A stretch of DNA of 11,477 nucleotides from Hyphomicrobiales bacterium (GTDB lineage Bacteria > Pseudomonadota > Alphaproteobacteria > Rhizobiales > Aestuariivirgaceae): contig JACMJT010000675.1 of assembly GCA_014380505.1 (NCBI GenBank), positions 1-11,477 on the forward strand, given 5' to 3'. The notes under the pieces are model-generated. The model made no database searches and had not been told where the DNA came from. It worked only from the letters and a program-made list of their open reading frames with translations. Positions 1 through 5,749 of the stretch are shown piece by piece (position 1 is the first letter of the stretch; every line of letters starts with the position of its first letter). The translations under genes and the position numbers were made by a program.

Positions 1-389
1 CGGAAGAAACCGCCATGCACTATCTCGAGCGCGTCAAGATTCCCGAGCAGGCGCTGAAATATCCGGGGCAGCTTTCCGGTGGCCAGCAGCAGCGCGTGGC
101 GATCGCCCGCTCGCTGTGCATGAACCCCAAGATCATGCTGTTCGACGAACCAACGTCCGCGCTCGATCCGGAAATGATCAAGGAAGTTCTGGAAGTGATG
201 GTCGATCTGGCCGAGTCGGGCATGACCATGCTGTGCGTGACCCATGAAATGGGCTTCGCGCGGCAGGTCGCCAACCGCGTGATCTTCATGGACATGGGCC
301 AGATCGTCGAACAGAACGCTCCGGAGGAATTTTTCTCCAACCCGAAGAGCGAGCGCACCAAACTGTTCCTCAGCCAGATCCTGCATTAA
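1..389 (+). CDS. aapP: Amino-acid ABC transporter ATP-binding protein, C-terminal part (AapP/GlnQ type)
   Basis: This is the C-terminal half of the ATPase of a polar or general L-amino-acid ABC importer, acting at the cytoplasmic face of the inner membrane. The frame is open from the window edge (first full codon at 3), so the Walker A half lies upstream. Seen in order: the ABC signature [15 protein letters not shown], Walker [15 protein letters not shown] with the D-loop, the switch histidine in [10 protein letters not shown], and the family-typical tail ending [12 protein letters not shown]. That tail is what I expect of AapP/BztD-like proteins, and an AapJ-like binding-protein gene follows on the same strand, which supports the general amino-acid assignment. 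GlnQ or another polar amino-acid paralogue is the alternative. The stop is TAA at 387-389. A palindromic repeat begins 5 bases later. Confidence 0.93.
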   Translation, partial: EETAMHYLERVKIPEQALKYPGQLSGGQQQRVAIARSLCMNPKIMLFDEPTSALDPEMIKEVLEVMVDLAESGMTMLCVTHEMGFARQVANRVIFMDMGQIVEQNAPEEFFSNPKSERTKLFLSQILH

Positions 390-393
390 ACGA

Positions 394-491
394 CATCTCT
401 CCATGGCAGGGCTTGACCCTGCATCCAGTTCTTCAGTATGGGCAAAAGAAAGTCTGGGTGGCCGGGTCAAGCCCGGCCATGGAGAGAGATG
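394..491. repeat. Nested inverted repeat (REP/RIME-like palindromic element) between aapP and aapJ
   Basis: The two outer arms, 394-427 and 455-491, are imperfect reverse complements: CATCTCTCCATGG on the left against CCATGGAGAGAGATG on the right, and TGCATCCA against TGGGTGGC. Each arm also contains its own hairpin: GCAGGG-cttga-CCCTGC at 406-422 and GGCCGGG-tcaag-CCCGGCC at 460-478. The core resembles a short palindromic repeat I recall as dispersed in alphaproteobacterial intergenic regions. No second copy is visible in this window, so its repeat status rests on that recollection. No run of T follows, so it is not a classical intrinsic terminator. The right arm ends in the ribosome-binding site and start codon of the next gene. 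Confidence 0.75.
481..484 (+). promoter_or_regulatory. Shine-Dalgarno of aapJ, embedded in the inverted repeat
   Basis: GGAG within GGAGAGAG sits 7 bases upstream of the ATG at 492. It is part of the repeat's right arm and complementary to CTCTCC in the left arm (397-402). In the long hairpin both the ribosome-binding site and the first ATG (489) would be base-paired. Confidence 0.6.
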
Positions 492-1502
492 ATGATACGG
501 CTACTTTTCGTTTTAAGCGTTCTTGCCGCGCTGAACACAGTTGCCCCGGCAGGCACGCTCGAGGATGTCAGAGCGCGCGGCAAGCTCTTGTGCGGCGTCA
601 ATCCCGGACTGCAAGGGTTCGCTGCAAAGGCCGCCGATGGAACCTGGGCCGGGTTTGATGTGGATTTCTGCAAGGCGGTTGCCGCTGCCGTGCTCGGCGA
701 TGGGGCGAAGGCCGAGTTCGTGCCGGTCAATGCTCAGGAGCGTTTCGACAAGCTGAAGTCCGGCGCCATCGATCTTCTCGCGCGAAATACGACATGGACC
801 ATGGAGCGCGAGACCAAGACCGGTATCCGTTTCGCGGGCGTTTCCTATCACGACGGGCAGGGGTTCATCGTCAAGAAGCTGCTCGGCGTCAACACCGCGC
901 TTAACCTCACGGGCGCTGCGATCTGTTTTCTCTCCGGCACCACGACGCAGGCTAATGTGGAGGATTTCTTTCGCGAAAAGGAAATGAGTTTCGTCCCCGT
1001 CACCTTCGACAAGATCGACGATCTGGTGAAGGCCTTCGACGAGAGCAAATGCGACACCTACACCGCCGACCTGTCGCAGCTCTATGCCATACGGCTCAAG
1101 CTCGCCAATCCGAACGACAGCATCGTGCTGCCTGATGTGATTTCAAAAGAACCGCTCGGTCCCGCCGTCCGCCAGGGCGATGAGCAATGGTTCAACATCG
1201 TGCGCTGGACGCTCTTCGCGCTGATCGATGCGGAAGAGAGCGAGATCCGGGCAGGAACCGTCGACGCTCTCAAAGCCGAAAGTAAAAAGCCTGACGTTCG
1301 CCGGATCCTGGGGCTGGAGGGAACCTTCGGCGCCGACCTCGGCCTTGACGCGGACTGGGCCGCCCGCGCCATCAAGGCTGCCGGCAACTATGGCGAAATC
1401 TTCGAGCGCAATCTAGGTAAGGGTTCGGCGCTTGCCATCGAGCGCGGCATCAATGCCCAGTGGAATGGCGGCGGCCTGCTTTACGCGCCGCCGATCCGAT
1501 AA
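492..1502 (+). CDS. aapJ: General L-amino-acid ABC transporter periplasmic binding protein (AapJ/BztA type)
   Basis: This is a periplasmic solute-binding protein that delivers amino acids to an Aap-type importer. The ATG at 492 gives 336 residues, close to the usual AapJ length. It starts with a signal peptide (hydrophobic residues 2-16, likely cleavage after APA at 18-20). Family landmarks are GKLLCGVNPGLQGF (30-43), GTWAGFDVDFCKAV (50-63), the ligand-site stretch LLARNTTWT (95-103), ISKEPLGPAVRQGDEQWF (217-234) and the closing GGGLLYAPPIR. The frame could extend to a GTG/ATG-type start at 438, but that would translate the repeat. GGAG at 481-484 lies 7 bases before the ATG at 492 (4 before an adjacent ATG at 489), so the true start is in the MM pair. 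In canonical aap operons J comes first; here it follows the ATPase gene. Confidence 0.93.
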   Translation: MIRLLFVLSVLAALNTVAPAGTLEDVRARGKLLCGVNPGLQGFAAKAADGTWAGFDVDFCKAVAAAVLGDGAKAEFVPVNAQERFDKLKSGAIDLLARNTTWTMERETKTGIRFAGVSYHDGQGFIVKKLLGVNTALNLTGAAICFLSGTTTQANVEDFFREKEMSFVPVTFDKIDDLVKAFDESKCDTYTADLSQLYAIRLKLANPNDSIVLPDVISKEPLGPAVRQGDEQWFNIVRWTLFALIDAEESEIRAGTVDALKAESKKPDVRRILGLEGTFGADLGLDADWAARAIKAAGNYGEIFERNLGKGSALAIERGINAQWNGGGLLYAPPIR

Positions 1503-1527
1503 TTTTCTTGACTGCGCGGCGCGGCGA

Positions 1528-2043
1528 TCAATCGCTGACGTCGACCATCTTCTCCTTTCGGCCGTAGGGGGCGAAGCCCAGCTTCTGGTAAAGGGGTAGT
1601 GCTGCAGGGCCATCAAGAGTGCAGGTTTCGACGATGACCCGCTCGGGCTTCCGGGCCCAGCAGGCGCGGATTGCTTCGGCGAGAAACCACTTGCCTAAAC
1701 CAAGCCCGTGGAATTCGGGCATGAGGCCAAAATACCCAAGCTCCACCACTGGCGTTTCGATCGCGTTCACTTCGAAAAACCCGGCGGGTTGGCCTGCCGC
1801 ATAGAGAACCCATATTTCAACGCGCGAGTCGGCGATGATTGTTGCAAGCGCCGCGTCGTCGAGCTGCTTGCGATCGATCCAGTGATAGCTACGGCCGACC
1901 GCGTCGTAGAGAAAGCGATAGAAACCGATGCTCGGTTTTTCTGCGCGCATCAGCATCAGTTTCGAATTGACGGGCGTGGGAACATGCAGGCGGGGTTCGG
2001 CCCGCATTTCCAGAAAGGTGACAGTGGTTTTGATCTCGGGCAA
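1528..2043 (-). CDS. GNAT-family N-acetyltransferase
   Basis: A predicted cytoplasmic acetyl-CoA-dependent acyltransferase of 171 residues; its substrate cannot be read from the sequence. The GNAT core is visible: beta-strand VVELGYFGLMP, then the acetyl-CoA pyrophosphate-binding motif HGLGLGKWFLAEAIR, followed by VIVETCTLDGPAALPLYQKLGFAPYGR, the usual motif B and C-terminal strand. The N-terminal part (VTFLEMRAEP, then YRFLYDAVG) fits a small rhizobial-type GNAT subfamily as I remember it. The start is a TTG at 2043. It is preferred over the ATG at 2007 because the extra residues KTTVTFLEM look family-conserved, although neither start has a strong Shine-Dalgarno. It follows sseA after only 3 bases and is the last gene of the minus-strand operon, converging on aapJ with 25 bases between the stops. 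Confidence 0.88.
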   Translation of the reverse strand: MPEIKTTVTFLEMRAEPRLHVPTPVNSKLMLMRAEKPSIGFYRFLYDAVGRSYHWIDRKQLDDAALATIIADSRVEIWVLYAAGQPAGFFEVNAIETPVVELGYFGLMPEFHGLGLGKWFLAEAIRACWARKPERVIVETCTLDGPAALPLYQKLGFAPYGRKEKMVDVSD

Positions 2044-2046
2044 GGC

Positions 2047-2880
2047 TTAGGGGCCGGTAGCAACGGGCGTATCGGGATCGGTCCCCCATTCCGCCCAAGA
2101 CCCATCATAGAGGGTGTGGTCGCGGGCGCCCGCCAGCGTCAGGCCGAGGTTGAGGACGGCGGCGGTGACGCCGGAACCGCAACTGGTGATGACGGGCTTC
2201 GAGATATCGATGCTGGCATTGGCGAAAACTCCCGCAATCTCGGCGGGTGACTTGAGCGTTCCGTTGGGCTTCAACAATGTCGCGTAGTGAACGTTGCGAG
2301 CGCCTGGCATGTGGCCCGCGCGCACGCCGGGACGGGGTTCCGGTTCCTCACCACGGAAACGGCCAGGGGCGCGGGCGTCGGCGATTTGGGATTGGCCGCC
2401 ACGCACATCCGCCATATCGCGCACCATCATGGATTGATACCGCGCGGTGAAATGGCGCTCCTGGGGCTTGGCTGCCGGACCTTCGGCGAGGGCGCGATTT
2501 TCCGCTTTCCACTTCGGCAGGCCGCCATCGAGCACAGCCACGTCGTCATGGCCAAAAACCTTGAACATCCACCACACGCGGGCCGCCGAGAACAGGCCTG
2601 CCGCGTCGTAGACAATCACGCGCTTGCCATCGCCTATTCCCATCCTGCGCATGCGGGATGAGAATTTCTCGGGACTCGGCAGCATGTGGGGAAGCGCGCT
2701 CGCCGTATCGGCAATCTCGTCGATGTCAAAGAACTGAGCGCCGGGAATGTGGCCTTCAGCGAACTCTTTCTTGGCGTCGCGCCCGCTGGCGGGCAGATGC
2801 CATGAAGCATCGAGAATCGCGATGTCGGGCGAGCCCAGGTGCTGGCCAAGCCATTCGGTCGAGACGATATCGTTGCTCAT
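2047..2880 (-). CDS. sseA: 3-mercaptopyruvate sulfurtransferase (rhodanese family)
   Basis: The enzyme transfers sulfur from 3-mercaptopyruvate to thiophilic acceptors, producing pyruvate. It is 277 residues and cytoplasmic, with no signal peptide. It has two rhodanese domains: an inactive N-terminal one (about 5-130, with AILDASWHLP, GHIPGAQFFDIDEIAD and VIVYDAAGLFSAARVWWMF) and a catalytic C-terminal one (about 150-275, with IADARAPGRFRGEEPEPRPG and RAGHMPGARNVHY). The active-site loop is CGSGVTA at 234-240. This loop is typical of mercaptopyruvate sulfurtransferases, whereas thiosulfate sulfurtransferases usually have CRKGVTA-like loops. Its ATG overlaps the stop of the preceding AlaX remnant in an ATGA arrangement, suggesting translational coupling. 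Sitting in a cysK operon fits cysteine catabolism or sulfur trafficking. Confidence 0.94.
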   Translation of the reverse strand: MSNDIVSTEWLGQHLGSPDIAILDASWHLPASGRDAKKEFAEGHIPGAQFFDIDEIADTASALPHMLPSPEKFSSRMRRMGIGDGKRVIVYDAAGLFSAARVWWMFKVFGHDDVAVLDGGLPKWKAENRALAEGPAAKPQERHFTARYQSMMVRDMADVRGGQSQIADARAPGRFRGEEPEPRPGVRAGHMPGARNVHYATLLKPNGTLKSPAEIAGVFANASIDISKPVITSCGSGVTAAVLNLGLTLAGARDHTLYDGSWAEWGTDPDTPVATGP

Positions 2881-3174
2881 GCGAACACCAGCCTTATTCG
2901 GCGGTTGATCTTGCCTTTGCTTTCGATCTTGGCAACGGCGATGGGACCGATCTCAGCGGTGGAATGCACGTGGGTGCCTCCGCAGGGCTGCATATCGATT
3001 TGGCCTTCGGGACCGATCATGACAAGGCGCACTTTGCCCGTGCCTATGGGTGGCTTCACCGTCATGGTGCGGATCAGGTGTTGTGAGCAGAATGCCGCCG
3101 CGCTCGTTGATGCCCGTGACAGTCGCTTCGCAGGATTGCGTGTAGGCCTCATCGCGAAACAGCAGGGCCGTCAA
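2877..3174 (-). pseudogene. alaX: Alanyl-tRNA editing protein (AlaX) remnant with central deletion and frameshift
   Basis: AlaX proteins are free-standing editing domains that hydrolyse mischarged Ser/Gly-tRNA(Ala). Here the first 30 codons from a TTG at 3174 read MTALLFRDEAYTQSCEATVT and then GINERGGILL, an AlaX N-terminus. The following family sequence is missing and the frame changes. In the other frame the AlaX C-terminus resumes at LIRTMTVKPPIGTGKVRLV and continues through QPCGGTHVHSTAEIG to NRRIRLVFA, with a TGA at 2877. The join lies near 3078-3092. About 96 residues' worth of coding sequence remains of some 240, so roughly 140 residues are gone, including where the HxxxH zinc motif belongs. 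The CGGTH zinc ligands survive in the second fragment. The 5' frame runs on as nonsense to a stop at 2953. Both ends still overlap cysK and sseA, so the gene was once a normal operon member. An assembly deletion is the alternative. Confidence 0.85.
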
Positions 3175-4196
3175 GCCGGAACCTCTTCAAAAACCTTTGG
3201 TACATTGGGCGTGGCCTCAAGCCACTCGGGCACTGGCAAATTCTTCTCGCGCAGGAACGTCGGGTTGAATAGCTTGGAGGCATAGCGTGTGCCGTAATCG
3301 CAGAGGACGGTGACGATGGTGTGGCCGGGCCCCATCTGCTTCGCCATCCGAATAGCGCCCGCCACGTTCACGCCGGTGGAAGCGCCCATGCACAGGCCCT
3401 CGTACTTCAGGAGATCGAAGGCGATGGGGATCGCTTCACTGTCGGGAATCTGGAAGGCCTCGTCGACGATGGCGCCTTCGAGATTGGCAGTGATGCGGCC
3501 CTGGCCGATGCCTTCGGTGATGGAAGAACCCTCGGCTTTCAGCACGCCGGTTTTGTAATAGCTGTAAAGGGCAGCGCCCATCGGATCGGCGATGGCGATC
3601 TTCACATTCTTGTTGCGCTCCTTGAGCGCCATGCTGACGCCGGCAAGCGTTCCGCCCGAACCTACGGCGGCGACGAAGGCATCGACCTTGCCGTCGGTTT
3701 GCGCCCAGATTTCCGGCGCCGTCGTTTCGATATGGGCCTGGCGGTTGGCCACATTATCGAACTGGTTGGCCCACACCGCACCCATGGCCTTGGCGAGGCG
3801 GCCCGAATATTTCACATAGTTGTTGGGGTTCTTATAAGGCACGGCAGGGACCTCGACCAGTTCGGCGCCGAGTTGGCGAAGCGCATCCTTCTTCTCCTGG
3901 CTCTGTGTCACGGGAATGACGATGATGGTTCTGAAGCCCATGGCGTTGGCCACGACACTGATGCCGATGCCGGTATTACCGGCAGTACCTTCGACAATGG
4001 CGCCGCCGGGTTTCAGTTGGCCCCGCTTTACGGCGTCCCTGATGATGAAGAGAGCGGCGCGGTCCTTCACCGACTGGCCCGGATTCATGAACTCGGCCTT
4101 GCCCAGGATCGTGCAGCCGGTGAGTTCCGAGGCTTTCTTAAGCTTGATGAGCGGGGTGTTGCCGATGGCGGCGATGACGTCTTGCTTGATGTCCAT
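3171..4196 (-). CDS. cysK: Cysteine synthase A (O-acetylserine sulfhydrylase), PLP-dependent
   Basis: The enzyme makes L-cysteine from O-acetyl-L-serine and sulfide in the cytoplasm, using pyridoxal phosphate. It is 341 residues, a little longer than E. coli CysK. Visible fold-type II landmarks are IGNTPLIKL (11-19), the Schiff-base lysine K44 in NPGQSVKDRAA, the substrate-binding loop EGTAGNTGIG (69-78), the phosphate-binding glycine loop VGSGGTLAG, and the C-terminal signature CDYGTRYASKLFNPTFLREK. The GTAGNTG loop and DYGTRY...LFNP tail match the longer alphaproteobacterial cysteine-synthase subgroup rather than the enterobacterial TSGNTG form. A cystathionine-beta-synthase-like activity is a less likely alternative. 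Its TGA overlaps the TTG start of the AlaX remnant (TTGA), marking it as upstream gene of the sseA operon. The start ATG at 4196 has only a weak ribosome-binding site. Confidence 0.94.
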   Translation of the reverse strand: MDIKQDVIAAIGNTPLIKLKKASELTGCTILGKAEFMNPGQSVKDRAALFIIRDAVKRGQLKPGGAIVEGTAGNTGIGISVVANAMGFRTIIVIPVTQSQEKKDALRQLGAELVEVPAVPYKNPNNYVKYSGRLAKAMGAVWANQFDNVANRQAHIETTAPEIWAQTDGKVDAFVAAVGSGGTLAGVSMALKERNKNVKIAIADPMGAALYSYYKTGVLKAEGSSITEGIGQGRITANLEGAIVDEAFQIPDSEAIPIAFDLLKYEGLCMGASTGVNVAGAIRMAKQMGPGHTIVTVLCDYGTRYASKLFNPTFLREKNLPVPEWLEATPNVPKVFEEVPA

Positions 4197-4227
4197 GACC
4201 TAGGAATGCCCCAGGCCGGTCCATCCG

Positions 4228-4467
4228 TCAAATGGAGTCGGGCGTCCGCAGCGTAATGCTCGCCGGCAGCTTCACGTCGGGCACATAGGCTGGATCAACC
4301 ATCTGCGCGATGCAATCGCTGATCGGAAGATAGGCCGAGTTCGGCATGTGGAACCAACGGCGAAATTCGGATGTGGGCATGCCCCCTGCCAGATATATTT
4401 CGAGTACCTCGAGGCTGAACCAATGCAGCGTCGCGGGCAGGCAGAATGTAATCGCGGGTCTATCCAT
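4228..4467 (-). CDS. Small hypothetical protein upstream of cysK
   Basis: I do not recognise this 79-residue reading frame. It starts at ATG 4467, or one codon earlier at a TTG. The composition looks like real protein: third codon positions are mostly G or C as in the neighbouring genes, and there are well-spaced aromatic residues (LHWFSLEVLEIYLAGG, EFRRWFHMPNSAYLPISD) and a proline-rich acidic tail ending LRTPDSI. There are two cysteines, no signal peptide and no clear membrane helix. It ends 31 bases before cysK on the same strand, so it could be the first gene of that operon. Against it: no Shine-Dalgarno precedes either start, and no family is apparent. If it is not real, 4197-4658 is a long intergenic region holding only promoter-like sequence. 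Confidence 0.5.
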   Translation of the reverse strand: MDRPAITFCLPATLHWFSLEVLEIYLAGGMPTSEFRRWFHMPNSAYLPISDCIAQMVDPAYVPDVKLPASITLRTPDSI

Positions 4468-4586
4468 CAAGGCGGTAAATTGCGCCTATATCGGTCTCGC
4501 GCCAAGGCAAATTTATGTGTTCCGTCCCGGCACAATGCCGCCGCTTTCCGTCCGAAGTTTCAACGCAGTTTCAGGGCAGCTAGGTG

Positions 4587-4614
4587 TTGCCGGTTGCCAC
4601 CAATGTGATAACCT
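4587..4614 (+). promoter_or_regulatory. Possible promoter of the metallopeptidase gene
   Basis: TTGCCG (4587-4592) and TAACCT (4609-4614) are 16 bases apart and lie 45 bases before the metallopeptidase ATG. They are weak matches to -35/-10 boxes and are offered only as the best candidate seen in 4468-4658, which otherwise shows nothing clear. Confidence 0.25.
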
Positions 4615-4658
4615 TTGCTGGCAGAGGCGAGCGCGGGACCACCAACAGGAGCAAGAAC

Positions 4659-5675
4659 ATGACGGCGTCAAATATCACCATATTGCTGACCGGCGTTGCC
4701 TTTTCGGCAATGATCGGCGCGGCTTCGGCCCATGATCCATCGGGTAAGGGCGGCGTTCCTCAAGCCTATACGAAGCGCATGGTCGAGGGCGTGAAAGCTC
4801 TCGACAAGATGGACAATTCCGATGAGGCGAAGGGCATTTACAGCAGGGTGGTCCAGTGGCCGCCGGCCTATGCGAAATTGCGCGTCTGCTTCATGGGCGG
4901 CAACAACGAGTCAAACGCCAAGGTTGCCCAAATCGCCAACCGGTGGTCGGACGATCAGGGCATGGGCCTGAAACTCGATTTCGGCAAGGCGGAGAAGCCC
5001 CGCATGTGCAAACCCGGCGCCCGCGAATCGCAGATCCGCGTTTCCTATGACAAACCGGGGTACTGGTCGATGCTTGGCCAGTACAGTGTGGTTTACACCG
5101 CACAGGAAGAACCCTCGATGAATCTCGATGGCATGGACAAGAATCTTGCAGCCCTGGACCATCCCGAAATACAGGGCGTCATCCTGCACGAGTTCGGCCA
5201 TGCCATGGGCTTTCTGCATGAACATCAAAGTCAAGCGTCCACTTGCGGCAACGAGTTCAACTGGGAGTTCATAACGAACTATCTCAAGGGCGCGCCGAAC
5301 AACTGGGACGATGAGACAATCAAGTTCAACCTGGCGCCTCTTGCGGGCGAAGATCTGATGCTGACGGACTTCGATGCGAAGTCGGTGATGCTCTATTCTT
5401 TCCCGCCGGAATATTATCTGAACGGCGACAAGAGCACGTGCTTCATCCCGAAATCCAACGATGGGATTTCCGAGACGGACCGGGTGACGATCAACTACAT
5501 GTATCCGGCCGATGCTAGCGCGCGCGTCAAGAACTTCGAGCAGAGCAAGGCCCAGTTCATGGCGATCTGGGACAAGGCCAAGGCGGAAGGCACGACCAAG
5601 TCGGTCAGCCTCAACTTCCCGGACGCCTTTTTCGGCGCCAAGGGCGTTGCCGCCGACGCAACCGACGAGGAATAG
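4659..5675 (+). CDS. Secreted zinc metallopeptidase, metzincin (astacin/M12A-like)
   Basis: A predicted exported zinc endopeptidase of 338 residues. The ATG at 4659 is set by AGGAG at 4647-4651, 7 bases upstream; the longer frame from a GTG at 4584 would bury the signal peptide. Residues 1-24 form a signal peptide (hydrophobic 8-20, cleavage after ASA). The extended metzincin zinc motif HEFGHAMGFLHEH lies at 177-189, with three histidine ligands H177, H181 and H187, general base E178, and the glutamate after the third histidine that marks astacin-like enzymes. The methionine turn is SVMLY at 242-246. Four cysteines (77, 117, 196, 261) could form two disulfides outside the cytoplasm. The first 70 residues may serve as a propeptide, which is inference. 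The C-terminal 60 residues are helical-looking, with no recognised domain. An intrinsic terminator follows, so the gene is probably monocistronic. Confidence 0.88.
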   Translation: MTASNITILLTGVAFSAMIGAASAHDPSGKGGVPQAYTKRMVEGVKALDKMDNSDEAKGIYSRVVQWPPAYAKLRVCFMGGNNESNAKVAQIANRWSDDQGMGLKLDFGKAEKPRMCKPGARESQIRVSYDKPGYWSMLGQYSVVYTAQEEPSMNLDGMDKNLAALDHPEIQGVILHEFGHAMGFLHEHQSQASTCGNEFNWEFITNYLKGAPNNWDDETIKFNLAPLAGEDLMLTDFDAKSVMLYSFPPEYYLNGDKSTCFIPKSNDGISETDRVTINYMYPADASARVKNFEQSKAQFMAIWDKAKAEGTTKSVSLNFPDAFFGAKGVAADATDEE

Positions 5676-5692
5676 CCGCTTCCACACTTGCG

Positions 5693-5719
5693 AAAGCCCC
5701 GGTTTTGCCGGGGCTTTTT
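5693..5719 (+). terminator. Rho-independent terminator after the metallopeptidase gene
   Basis: A 10-bp perfect stem, AAAGCCCCGG (5693-5702) and CCGGGGCTTT (5708-5717), encloses the loop TTTTG and runs into TTTTT. It begins 17 bases after the metallopeptidase stop codon. It is the strongest terminator in the window and separates that gene from the CHASE2 operon. Confidence 0.93.
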
Positions 5720-5749
5720 GTTTGCCCGGGAACTGGCTAGTTTACAGCC

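Noticed and set aside
438..488. N-terminal extension of aapJ to an upstream start at 438
   Set aside because: It would translate the inverted repeat and place 17 polar residues before the signal peptide; a ribosome-binding site fits the ATG at 492 instead.
1503..1527. Possible terminator between aapJ and the convergent GNAT gene
   Set aside because: Only GC-rich short repeats (GCGCGGCGCGGCG) are present, with no convincing stem and no T-run after it.
3321..4256. Long plus-strand open frame of 311 codons opposite cysK
   Set aside because: It is the antisense shadow of a clear cysteine synthase; its residues are histidine- and glycine-rich with no family features.
4584..4658. Upstream GTG start for the metallopeptidase
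   Set aside because: It would add 25 polar residues before a clear signal peptide and ignores the AGGAG 7 bases before the ATG at 4659.
4911..5687. Minus-strand open frame of 258 codons opposite the metallopeptidase
   Set aside because: The opposite strand carries the HExxHxxGxxHE motif, signal peptide and terminator, so this frame is a shadow.
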